Shown here: positions 1-8,238 of the stretch, one piece after another
Layout of the letters: each line of letters opens with the position of its first letter
Numbering within the stretch: position 1 is the first letter of the stretch
Source: Paraburkholderia fungorum
GTDB taxonomy: Bacteria; Pseudomonadota; Gammaproteobacteria; Burkholderiales; Burkholderiaceae
NCBI RefSeq assembly: GCF_900099835.1
Contig: NZ_FNKP01000003.1
Location: forward strand, 1,302,001 to 1,366,000
Direction: 5' to 3'
Length of the DNA stretch: 64,000 nucleotides
Position numbers and translations under genes: made by a program
The notes under the pieces: generated by a model
Told to the model about the DNA's origin: nothing
What the model saw: the letters and a program-made list of their open reading frames with translations, nothing else
Databases searched by the model: none

Positions 1-2356
1 AGATCACGATGTACTGGCGGCCGTTGACCTGATAGCTCATCGGCGTGCCCTGGCTGCCCACGGGCAGACGAGCCTTCCAGACTTCCTTGCCGGTCGAGCT
101 GTCGAACGCGCGCAGATAGTAGTCCTGGGTCGCGGCGAAAAACACGAGGCCGCCGCCGGTGCTGAGCGAGCCGCCGATTGTCGGCATCCCGATCGGGGCC
201 GGCATGTGCATCTGCACGCCGGCGAGGCGGGTGTCGCTCACCGTGCCGAGCGGCACCTGCCACGCGACGCTGCGCGTCTTCAGGTCGATTGCCGTCAGGC
301 TGCCGAACGGCGGCTTCTGGCAAGGAATGCCCAGCGGCGAGAAGAAGCGGTCCTTGGTCACCGAGTACGGCGTGCCGCCGAGCGGTACCGCGCCCATGCC
401 CGCGTTCACTGCTTCGTTGCCGTCCGACGTGCCGCTGCGAGTCGCTTCCTTGACGAGGCGCACCCACAGACCGAGGCGCATGTCGTTCACGAAGATCATG
501 CCCGCGTCCGGGTCGTACGACAGACCACCCCAGTTCATCCCGCCGAGCGAGCCGGGGAAGCTGAGCGACGTGTCGGTGTCCGGTGCAGTGAACTTACCGT
601 CATAACGCATGCCGTGGAAAATGATCCGGCACATCATCTGGTCGATGGGCGTCATGCCCCACATGTCCGAGCCCTTCAGCACTTCCGCGCCGATCTGCGG
701 CATGCCGACCGACACTGGCTGGGTCTTCGAGTACGGCTCGCCCGGGATCGTCGCGGTCTTCACCGGCTGTTCGACGACCTTCGTCAGCGGCTTGCCGGTC
801 AGACGGTCGAGCACGAACAGTTGGCCCATCTTCGTGCCGACCACCAGCGCCGGCACCGTCTTGCCGCCTTCGACCGGGAAGTCGATCAGCGTCGGCTGCA
901 TCGGCACGTCGTAGTCCCACAGATCGTGGTGGACGGTCTGGAAGTGCCACTTCTCGACGCCGGTCGTCGCATCGAGTGCGAGGATCGACGCACCGTACGA
1001 CTCGTCGAGCGAGGTGCGCTTCACGCCCCACAGGTCGATTGCCGCATTGCCGACCGGCATGTACACGGTGTTCGACGTCGCGTCGTACGACATCGGCGCC
1101 CACACGTTGGGCGTCGAGCGCGTGAATGTCTTGCCGGCTGCGGGCGCCTGCTTGTCCTGCGGATTGCCCGGGTCGAATGCCCATTTCATCGCGCCGGTGA
1201 TCACGTCGAAGCCGCGGATCACGCCGCCCGGCATGTCGAGCGACACGTTGTCCGCGACGCGGCCGCCGACCACGATGGTCGTGCCCGCGACGGTCGGCGC
1301 GGAGGTCAGTTCATAGAGCGGGTCGGTCGCACTGCCGAGACCTGCCTTCAGATCGATCATGCCGTTCTGACCGAAGTCCGGGCAGAGCTTGCCCGTGTCC
1401 GCGTCGAGCGCGACGAGACGGGCGTCGATCGTGTTCATGAAGATGCGGCGACGGCAGACGGCCTGGTCAGCCGGCAACGCAACCGGCGTGATCGGCGTCG
1501 AACCGCTGACACTCGGCTGTTGCACCGGCTTCGTCGTATCGAAGTACGCGAGGCCGCGGCAACGCACCCAGACGGTCGTCTTGCTCGGGAATGCATGACG
1601 CCACTTTTCGTGACCGCTCGCGGCGTCGAGCGCGATTACCGTGTTGTGCGGCGAGCACACGTAAAGCGTATCGCCAACCTGCAACGGCGTTTCCTGATCT
1701 TCCGCGCCGCCGCCGGTCGGGCTGAGCGGCACGTCGCCGGTGTGATAGGTCCACGCAACCTGCAGATCCTTCACGTTGTCGCGATTGATCTGCGGAATGC
1801 CGACGAAGCGGTCGCCGCCAGCCGAGTGGCCGTACGCGGACCAGTCGCCACCACCGGTGTGATTTCTCGCGAGCGGGATGCTCGACTCGGTGCCGAACGT
1901 GCCGTGCGGAATGAACATGCCATACACGAACAGTGCATTGCAGGCGAGCAGCACGACGCCGACCGTCCACGCAAAGCCCTTCGCAGAACTCTTGCCCTCG
2001 AAACGGCGCAGCGCCGGATAGACCGGCGCGAGCACCATTGCCAGCATCGTGAACATGAAGATGCGAGCTTGCAGCGGCCAGAAGTCGATACCGCTTTCCC
2101 AGAGAGCCCACAGCGCAGTTGCAATGACCGCGACGATGAAGATCAGGTAGGCGTTCGAGCGGCGGCGCGCGAACTGGATGCCGGCCGCGCAGACGGCGAG
2201 GCCCATCAGCAGGTAGTACCAGCTGCCGCCGCGGGCGATCAGCATGCCGCCGCCGATGGCGAAATACAGGCCGAGCAGGAGGCCCACTCCACCCACGACG
2301 GACAGGCCGACACGGGCCGCCGTAGATGGTGGCTTAGTTTGAGTTTGCTTGGACAT
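1..2356 (-). CDS. gcd: Membrane-bound PQQ-dependent glucose/quinate/shikimate-family dehydrogenase, 3' end missing
   Basis: Reading the minus strand from ATG at 2356 gives an open frame to the left edge, so the C-terminus lies outside the window. The first ~140 residues hold about five hydrophobic helices, including GGSWYYLLMGLAV and ALWESGIDFWPLQAR, as in membrane glucose dehydrogenases. A periplasmic beta-propeller follows, with the entry motif WSAYGHSAGGDRFVGIPQIN and tryptophan-docking repeats such as VIALDAASGHEKW. The family oxidises glucose or quinate/shikimate in the periplasm with PQQ and passes electrons to ubiquinone. The sugar-versus-quinate choice cannot be settled by eye. The gene appears to stand alone: 2357-3213 upstream is non-coding. 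Confidence 0.85.
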   Translation of the reverse strand, partial: MSKQTQTKPPSTAARVGLSVVGGVGLLLGLYFAIGGGMLIARGGSWYYLLMGLAVCAAGIQFARRRSNAYLIFIVAVIATALWALWESGIDFWPLQARIFMFTMLAMVLAPVYPALRRFEGKSSAKGFAWTVGVVLLACNALFVYGMFIPHGTFGTESSIPLARNHTGGGDWSAYGHSAGGDRFVGIPQINRDNVKDLQVAWTYHTGDVPLSPTGGGAEDQETPLQVGDTLYVCSPHNTVIALDAASGHEKWRHAFPSKTTVWVRCRGLAYFDTTKPVQQPSVSGSTPITPVALPADQAVCRRRIFMNTIDARLVALDADTGKLCPDFGQNGMIDLKAGLGSATDPLYELTSAPTVAGTTIVVGGRVADNVSLDMPGGVIRGFDVITGAMKWAFDPGNPQDKQAPAAGKTFTRSTPNVWAPMSYDATSNTVYMPVGNAAIDLWGVKRTSLDESYGASILALDATTGVEKWHFQTVHHDLWDYDVPMQPTLIDFPVEGGKTVPALVVGTKMGQLFVLDRLTGKPLTKVVEQPVKTATIPGEPYSKTQPVSVGMPQIGAEVLKGSDMWGMTPIDQMMCRIIFHGMRYDGKFTAPDTDTSLSFPGSLGGMNWGGLSYDPDAGMIFVNDMRLGLWVRLVKEATRSGTSDGNEAVNAGMGAVPLGGTPYSVTKDRFFSPLGIPCQKPPFGSLTAIDLKTRSVAWQVPLGTVSDTRLAGVQMHMPAPIGMPTIGGSLSTGGGLVFFAATQDYYLRAFDSSTGKEVWKARLPVGSQGTPMSYQVNGRQYIVI

Positions 2357-3213
2357 TACTTGTCTTCATTAATACGCAAAAAATAGCGCATGCAAGCGGT
2401 CGCCCGAATTGCGGCGGCGTGCATGGGCCAGGTCGTAAAGCCGGCGCGCACTGGCTCCGGCGGTGATGAATCGGCTCGTGCCGGAAGCCGGTCAGGGCTT
2501 CCGGGTGATGGCGCCAGGTCATCGCGTTCTGCTGCACATACTCTGGACGAGGATGAGTCCCGTCTGCGCCGTGACGCTGGCGGCATCGCGTGTATTGCGA
2601 TGCCGGCACCGGATCGAAGCTAACCATCGCCTCTGATTTCGCCGAGGCCCGGGCGGGCATTGCACCGCAGGCTGATCGGACGAACGGGTGGCTCGCGAAG
2701 GTTGGACGAAGCAGTGCGCACGTGCATCGGCCCAGTTTCCGCGGGCTGCGTGACGTTGACGCGGATGAGTCACAGCACTCACGTTTTGTGCTAGCAACTA
2801 ACTAGTTCGTACATTTTAATACAAAAAAGACGGCTTCGCCTTGTTGAGCGCAAAACTGATAATTTCGGCTAAAAGCAGGCAATTTGTGTGTTTTTAACGG
2901 CTAAGTTTCGTGCGCGGAGCTGTGATGATCGATCTCTTAATATGAACAGGTTGGTTAATAAGGCATGTTAATTAGCGAGCGTCGACGAGTGGGAGCGCTT
3001 TCACTAGTGCCGGCCCACACTTCTTACCGATTACAGCTTGCGTCATCTCGTCACTGCAACAAGACGCGCCAGAAGGCATGTCTAAACGCCCTGACGGGAT
3101 TTTGCGGAAGGGGAGTTGAAAGGTTTGGTGGGGACTTTTCTGGAAATTCGCGCTGTGTCTGAATGACCCGCATCATCTGATAGGAGACGGGCGAGCGACT
3201 CCGCGCTTATCGG
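2357..3213. other. Non-coding stretch upstream of the PQQ dehydrogenase gene
   Basis: Only short, low-quality open frames without recognisable motifs or good ribosome sites occur here. The 2800-3000 part is noticeably more AT-rich than the neighbouring genes and probably holds the promoter of the PQQ dehydrogenase gene. No RNA gene or clear terminator was recognised. Confidence 0.5.
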
Positions 3214-3513
3214 CTAAAGATGACTGCCGAGTCCCGCCGTAAAGGCACGAATGACTTCCTCGTTGCGCGTCAGAAATAGCCACTGACTGACGCGGGTGGA
3301 CACGAGCAGTCTCGCCTCGATCAATGCCGTGACATGCGCCGATACGGTAGATTGCGACAGGCAACTCAACGCGAGAATCGCGTTCAACGGTACTCCGCGC
3401 CCGACATCGACATACCCGCTCGTGAAGTATTGATCTGGTGTCTTCAGCCACTTCAGGATATCGCGGCGAAACGGATTCGCGAGTGCCTTGTAAATCAGAT
3501 TGTCATCGATCAT
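3214..3513 (-). CDS. ArsR-type winged-helix transcriptional regulator
   Basis: A 99-residue protein starting at ATG 3513 (MIDDNLIYKALANPFRRDIL). The opening matches the ArsR-family first helix (KALANPFRRDILKWL). The recognition helix is LSQSTVSAHVTALIEARLL, followed by a beta-wing ending TRVSQWLFLTRNEE. The frame stays open upstream, but that extension has no family similarity and lies antisense to a degraded gene, so the internal ATG was chosen. The Shine-Dalgarno match is weak. No metal-binding CxC-type motif is seen, so it is probably a non-metal ArsR member. Its target is unknown. Confidence 0.7.
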   Translation of the reverse strand: MIDDNLIYKALANPFRRDILKWLKTPDQYFTSGYVDVGRGVPLNAILALSCLSQSTVSAHVTALIEARLLVSTRVSQWLFLTRNEEVIRAFTAGLGSHL

Positions 3514-3578
3514 GGAATGAGGAAATTCGTCTGATGGTAGCCGGCCCTGTGGGCAGCGATTGCCAGATCCAGGCAGCG

Positions 3579-4091
3579 TCAAAGTCGCACCCAGTTGCAC
3601 TGGCGTGAGAGTGACTTCGCAACGCCTAACGCGGTCTCCTCTCCCAGATCCTGGCTGACCAGGCGTAGCGCCATTTCGATACTGTCGGTGGCGCCTCGCG
3701 ACAAGTAGAGCTGGCCATCTCGTCCGCAACGCGGATCGGTCAGGCCGGCGCGTGCGACCAGGCAGGCTCCGTTGGATACCGAGGCGAGCCTTCGGACGCC
3801 ACGTCCCGCATCGCTGAGCCAATCCACGAGTTCGTGATGCAGCCGCCCCGGGTCGGCCATTGGAGAACCCGGTACGACGACGATATCGAATGAAGGAAGT
3901 GCATCCCGCAAGCATTCCGTTGTATCTACCGAAATGCCGCTCGAACATTGAACGGGTCCCGGTGATGGACCTACGAGATGCTGTTCATACATCGTTTCTC
4001 CGCACAGGCGATTCGTCTCGTGGAAAACATCCATTGGCCCACTCACTTCGAGCAGCCGGAAGCCTGTGTACAGCATCATCGCAACATGCAT
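3579..4091 (-). pseudogene. Decayed GlxA-type (DJ-1/PfpI + AraC) regulator
   Basis: The N-terminus (FRLLEVSGPMDVFHETNRL, then SVSNGACLVARAGLTD) clearly belongs to the DJ-1/PfpI part of GlxA-family regulators and aligns with the intact gene at 4589-5599, including the Cys-containing elbow. After GLTD about 25 residues expected from the intact copy are missing. The frame resumes with DGQLYLSRGATDSIEMALRL and stops soon after VAKSL. The whole C-terminal AraC DNA-binding domain is absent. At 170 residues against about 320-340 for the family, this is a truncated, internally deleted copy. Confidence 0.75.
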
Positions 4092-4588
4092 ATGCCATTA
4101 CTCCGGGAATCTGTCGACGACGAACGGTCGCGCCTCGCTCGTGTGGCGGCAACTTATACGTCGCATTTTCAACATGATGAAAGCGTCTTCGCCAATGGTC
4201 GCGAAGCAACCTGCTCTGCAAATTCTGGTGCAGCGGATGTCGCCGTATTCGGGTGTTCCAGTCTAGTCAGCCAGCCCGGACGTGCAAACAGGCGGATGTC
4301 TCAGTACCCGGCCAAACGGGCTTGATTTTGTGCCAACGGACTCGCAGAGGCCACGCTGCATGCCGTTTCCGGCTAACGACGTCGGTCCGCGCGACGTTCC
4401 CCGAGGCCGTCTTTCATTACACAGACGCAAAAGTCAATTGCCGGCTAGTGAGTCACCGTTTTCAGGACATTGGGGTAATCTGGGCCATCGCTCTTCAATA
4501 GAGGCTAGTCGGCCCGACCAGCCCTTCGGCTCGGTGCTGATAAACCACCGGTATTGAACAGGCTCATTTAATCCAACAAGGTCACGGC
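4092..4588. other. Non-coding stretch between the decayed and intact GlxA-type genes
   Basis: No convincing gene is visible; the short open frames on both strands carry no recognisable motif. The right end must contain the promoter of the GlxA-type gene that starts at 4589. Confidence 0.5.
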
Positions 4589-5599
4589 ATGAAAGTCGCC
4601 ATTGTTATATTCGATGGTGTGCAGGCGCTCGATGTGGCGGGCCCTCTCGACGTATTTGCGGAAGCAAACACGTTCCTCTCCGGGCAGCAGAAATACGAGG
4701 TTTCTCTCGTGGGCCCGCGAGCTGGTCCGGTAATCTGCTCGAACGGGATGCAACTTTCGGTGCCGTTTGGCTATGCGGATATCGACACGCGTTGGGACCT
4801 GTTGCTGATCGCCGGCGGTCCACAGCTTCCGGACACCAGGCCGCCTGCTGAATTTCTCACGTGGCTGCTGAAGCAGGCCCACGACGCGACGCGTTTTGGC
4901 TCCGTCTGCAATGGAGCATTCGTGCTCGCGCACGCGGGACTGCTCGACGGCAAGGAGGTGACGACACATTGGGCTGACGCCGGCCGGCTTGCGCAGGAAT
5001 TCCCGCAGGTAAGCGTTCAGCCCGACAAGATTTTCGTTCGCGATGGGCGCCTCTTCACGTCTGCAGGTGTGACGGCTGGAATCGATCTGTGCCTGTCGCT
5101 GGTCGCGGAAGACTGGGGACACGAACTGGCCGTGCGGGTTGCAAAACGCCTGGTCGTCTACATCCAGCGCGAGGGCGGGCAGTCCCAATACAGTCCGTAT
5201 ATCGGAGCGGGCAGCGATGAAGATCCGATTATCGGCAAAATCCACCGCTACGTGACCAACCATATCACCGACGTGCTGTCGATCGAACAGCTCGCGGGCG
5301 CAGTTGCAGTAAGCCGTCGGACCTTCTCGCGATTATTCGAGAAGTACGCGAACGTCACGCCGTCGGTATTCGTCGAGCAGGTTCGGGTCGACACTGCGAG
5401 AAAGTTACTCGAGGAGTCGGATGCGCCGCTCAAGACCGTGGCATTCAAATGCGGCTTTCGCAGCGCCACGCATATGCGCACGACTTTCTCGCGGCGGCTG
5501 GAGGTCACACCGAAACAGTACCGGCAACGATTTCGCGGCGATGCTGGTAGCGAGTCGCGCGCCGGTAACGCTGTTGAGCAGCGGCTGACCGTTCAATGA
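4589..5599 (+). CDS. GlxA-family transcriptional regulator (DJ-1/PfpI + AraC HTH)
   Basis: A 336-residue protein. Residues 1-170 form a DJ-1/PfpI-like domain (VFDGVQALDVAGPLDVFAEA type start; nucleophile-elbow Cys at about 107 in FGSVCNGAF). Residues ~215-320 form the double helix-turn-helix AraC domain, with VSRRTFSRLFEKYANVTPS and FRSATHMRTTFSRRLEVTPK. Members sense small nitrogenous or amide metabolites and activate catabolic genes. ATG 4589 is preceded by AAGG at 4577-4580. The stop overlaps the start of mug by 4 bases (ATGA), so the two are translationally coupled. The ligand cannot be inferred. Confidence 0.85.
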   Translation: MKVAIVIFDGVQALDVAGPLDVFAEANTFLSGQQKYEVSLVGPRAGPVICSNGMQLSVPFGYADIDTRWDLLLIAGGPQLPDTRPPAEFLTWLLKQAHDATRFGSVCNGAFVLAHAGLLDGKEVTTHWADAGRLAQEFPQVSVQPDKIFVRDGRLFTSAGVTAGIDLCLSLVAEDWGHELAVRVAKRLVVYIQREGGQSQYSPYIGAGSDEDPIIGKIHRYVTNHITDVLSIEQLAGAVAVSRRTFSRLFEKYANVTPSVFVEQVRVDTARKLLEESDAPLKTVAFKCGFRSATHMRTTFSRRLEVTPKQYRQRFRGDAGSESRAGNAVEQRLTVQ

Positions 5600-6141
5600 G
5601 CGAAACTCTCGTCGCTTCCCGCGATGCCCCGCACTCTCTGCCGGATCTTCTTGCGCCTGGCCTGTCGGTTGTATTTTGCGGAATCAACCCGGGCGTGCGG
5701 GCCGCGTCGTCGGGGCATCACTTCGACGGCAGAGGGAATCGTTTCTGGCGCGTGCTTCATCTCGCAGGCTTTACGTCAGAACAAATTCGCCCCGAAAACG
5801 ATCGCACGATTCTTCGCTATGGGTACGGCCTCACCACGGTGGTTGCACGACCAACTGCGCAGGCCGCCGAGTTATCGCGCGAAGAGATCGAACTGGCGGG
5901 AGAGACTTTCCGGCGGAAGATAGAGCGATACGCGCCGCGTCACGTTGTTTTCCTCGGCAAGATGGCGATCTTGGCGATGTCGGGCTCGCGCAATATCCAG
6001 TGGGGACCACAGGCCGACCTGTTTGGCGGCGCACACGCGTGGGTCGTGCCGAACCCGAGCGGACTGAACCGCGCGTTCGACCTGGCTTCGCTAGTGACCG
6101 CCTACGGAGAGGTTCGTGCCGCGGTCGCAGCCACGCCCTGA
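5596..6141 (+). CDS. mug: G/U (T/U) mismatch-specific uracil/thymine DNA glycosylase
   Basis: A 181-residue protein of the Mug/TDG family, which removes uracil or thymine, and ethenocytosine, mispaired with G in double-stranded DNA. The active-site motif GINPG is at about 29-33, and the second motif NPSG, which wedges into the helix, is at about 153-156. Length matches bacterial Mug (about 165-180). The start overlaps the stop of the GlxA-type gene, an unusual partner. The 3' end overlaps the convergent LysR gene by about 40 bases. Confidence 0.9.
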   Translation: MSETLVASRDAPHSLPDLLAPGLSVVFCGINPGVRAASSGHHFDGRGNRFWRVLHLAGFTSEQIRPENDRTILRYGYGLTTVVARPTAQAAELSREEIELAGETFRRKIERYAPRHVVFLGKMAILAMSGSRNIQWGPQADLFGGAHAWVVPNPSGLNRAFDLASLVTAYGEVRAAVAATP

Positions 6142-7034
6142 AGATGCGCGTTATCGCGAAGCGCGTCGGTCACGAACTCGACGAAAGCCCGAATCTTGCC
6201 GCTGCTGCTTCGTCGCTCGACATGAAGCAGGTTCACCGGAATCGACTCGGGCTCGAATGATGACAGGATAGTCTGGAGCTTGCCCGTGAGCACTTCGGGA
6301 GCCGCCTGATAGGACAGCAACTGGATGACGCCCACACCGTCGACGGCGGCGAGAACCGCAGCGGTACCAAGGTCGACGATCATGCGCGGCTGAAGTCTGA
6401 TAGGCACTCTGATACCGCCTTCGTAGAACACCCATTCGAGCGGCGCCGAGACGCCGGTGAACGACACACAGTAGTGATTGTTCAGATCCCTCGGGTGAAG
6501 CGGCTCTCCGTGCGCAGCGAGATAGGAGGGCGCGGCATACGTCCGGCGTTGCACGAAGCCCAAAGGAATCGCGAATGTCGACGAATCTCCAAGATGGCCG
6601 ACGCGGATTGCGATGTCCACGCCTTCTTCAAGAAGTCGCGTGGTTCGATCGACGTACACGGCGTTGACGCGGACATCCGGGTAACGCAGCGCGAAAGCGT
6701 TGACCAGCGGCGCAACGTAGCGCTGGCCGAACAGGACCGGAGCGGAAATGGTCAACGTGCCGACTGGATTGAGCCGATCCGCTGCAATGCTGGCTTCGGC
6801 ATCCGTGATGGTGTCCAGCACCTTCCTGCACGCTTCGAGATAGGCGACACCGGCGTCCGTCGAACGGACCGACCGCGTCGTTCGCGCGAGCAGACGTGTC
6901 CCGAGACGGGTCTCCAGCGAATTGATCGCACGTGACACTGCACCCGCTGACATACCGACTTTTTCGGCCGCGCCGGTGAAGCTGCCTTGATCGATGATCG
7001 CGACGAAGATTTCCATTTCACGCAGTTTTTCCAT
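6102..7034 (-). CDS. LysR-family transcriptional regulator
   Basis: A 310-residue LysR protein. The N-terminal winged helix is MEIFVAIIDQGSFTGAAEKV followed by VSRAINSLETRLGTRLLART. The periplasmic-binding-like effector domain runs from about residue 90 (VGTLTISAPVLFGQRYVAPL), typical of the DsdA/AaeR-like LysR subgroup that pairs with efflux or small oxidoreductase genes. It is divergent from the ABM-domain/efflux block starting at 7461, separated by 426 bases, and probably regulates it. Its stop lies inside the 3' end of mug. Confidence 0.88.
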   Translation of the reverse strand: MEKLREMEIFVAIIDQGSFTGAAEKVGMSAGAVSRAINSLETRLGTRLLARTTRSVRSTDAGVAYLEACRKVLDTITDAEASIAADRLNPVGTLTISAPVLFGQRYVAPLVNAFALRYPDVRVNAVYVDRTTRLLEEGVDIAIRVGHLGDSSTFAIPLGFVQRRTYAAPSYLAAHGEPLHPRDLNNHYCVSFTGVSAPLEWVFYEGGIRVPIRLQPRMIVDLGTAAVLAAVDGVGVIQLLSYQAAPEVLTGKLQTILSSFEPESIPVNLLHVERRSSSGKIRAFVEFVTDALRDNAHLQGVAATAARTSP

Positions 7035-7460
7035 TGCCTTGCTCTCTGATGATCGCGTCTGTGTGACCCATTCTATGCGCTGTGATCTGCAGGGCGGCGA
7101 CTCGCCCGGTGGTCTGGCTCAAAGAAGCCACTTATTGGCTCGCGCGGATTCTTTTCCGTCGATCAGTCGGCGGTGCTCGCTATTTTCCCTCGTTTGACGT
7201 GATCTTTTTTGCCGCCGGAAAGACACTGTTTCCGGCCGTGAAGCTTATCGGCACATTCGTGGCCGGTTGGCAGAATTCATCCACTTATTGGCCGGAAAAC
7301 CAACTAGCGAGAACTCGAAGGAATCAGGGGTAACCCGCACAATGACTTCACGCGGCAGATGTCGGTAAGGCCTTAATGAACCGGCCCGCAGGGCGCGCGA
7401 TACGCGTCATCACGTTGCGTTCCGTCACGTCAGATAGTCAATCAAACGCAGGAGTTACCC
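7035..7460. promoter_or_regulatory. Divergent intergenic region between LysR and the ABM/efflux block
   Basis: No gene is visible. A 12-base direct repeat (CCACTTATTGGC) occurs at about 7126 and again at about 7280. A small hairpin (GCCGGAAA at 7214-7221 with TTTCCGGC at 7229-7236) lies between them. These could be regulator sites for the LysR protein, but nothing in the sequence proves that. A good ribosome site (GGAG, 7451-7454) precedes the ATG at 7461. Confidence 0.4.
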
Positions 7461-8135
7461 ATGTTTTCCGCCATGCTCGAAGTGAACCCCATCCCCGCAC
7501 AGTTCGATGCCTATCTCGGCATGGCCAGAATGTTGCGCCCGGAACTGGAGAAGATCGACGGCTTTATCGATAACACCCGTTACGCCAGTCTCACGCGCGA
7601 AGGGTGGCTTCTTTCGCTGTCCAGTTGGCGCGATGAAAAATCGCTCGTGCGTTGGCGGACCACGACAGCGCATCACAAGATACAGCAAGCGGCGCGGGAC
7701 CGCGTATTCGCGGACTATCGTCTGCGCATCGGTCAAATCGTCAGCGATAACCAGTTGCCTGCCGGAGAGATGTTGCGCGAGCAACGCCTCGATGTCACGG
7801 AAACGGGTCTTGGGACCGCCGTGATGCTGCTCGATGCGACATGCTCGCCGGAGTGGCTCAGGCAAACCGGAGCCGAAGCGGCGGTGAACGCCCTTGGAAT
7901 CGATACGGATGCACCCGGTCTCGTGTCGTGGGATGTGTTCGATGCGCTGCTCACGCCCGGCGATGTAATCGTGGTGGCGACGTGGCGCGACCAGCAGGCG
8001 ATGGAAGTGTTCGAGCGGGATCGGGTGACGGCCGACGGTTCGCGTCGCCGGAGTATCCGAATTATCCGCGAGTATGGAATGTTCGACCGTCGCGAAGCAC
8101 CGCAGTACTTCGAGGAGGTGCGGCCCACGGCGTGA
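7461..8135 (+). CDS. Tandem antibiotic-biosynthesis-monooxygenase (ABM) domain protein
   Basis: A 224-residue cytoplasmic protein with two dimeric alpha/beta-barrel ABM repeats. The first is about 1-95, with FIDNTRYASLTREGWLLSLS and WRDEKSLVRWRTTTAHHKIQ. The second is about 110-215, with VSWDVFDALLTPGDVIVVAT, WRDQQAMEVFERD and the terminal IREYGMFDRREAP. ABM proteins are cofactor-free oxygenases or stress proteins. GGAG at 7451-7454 supports ATG 7461. It lies 103 bases upstream of the tripartite efflux operon on the same strand and may act on the compound that is exported. The function is inferred from fold only. Confidence 0.75.
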   Translation: MFSAMLEVNPIPAQFDAYLGMARMLRPELEKIDGFIDNTRYASLTREGWLLSLSSWRDEKSLVRWRTTTAHHKIQQAARDRVFADYRLRIGQIVSDNQLPAGEMLREQRLDVTETGLGTAVMLLDATCSPEWLRQTGAEAAVNALGIDTDAPGLVSWDVFDALLTPGDVIVVATWRDQQAMEVFERDRVTADGSRRRSIRIIREYGMFDRREAPQYFEEVRPTA

Positions 8136-8238
8136 GCTGCGCGCATTACAGCATCGATGTGAACGGTCTTTATATTTCGGATATCTGATGAAAAGACCTT
8201 CATATGTTCAATCGAACACGACTGGAAACGGAGTCTCC

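Noticed and set aside
206..2386. 726-codon plus-strand open frame
   Set aside because: It lies antisense to the PQQ dehydrogenase gene; its Arg/His/Ala-rich composition is typical of a shadow frame in GC-rich DNA.
7126..7291. Two copies of CCACTTATTGGC considered as an att or CRISPR-like repeat
   Set aside because: Only two copies, 154 bases apart, no integrase or cas genes; more likely a regulatory or chance repeat.
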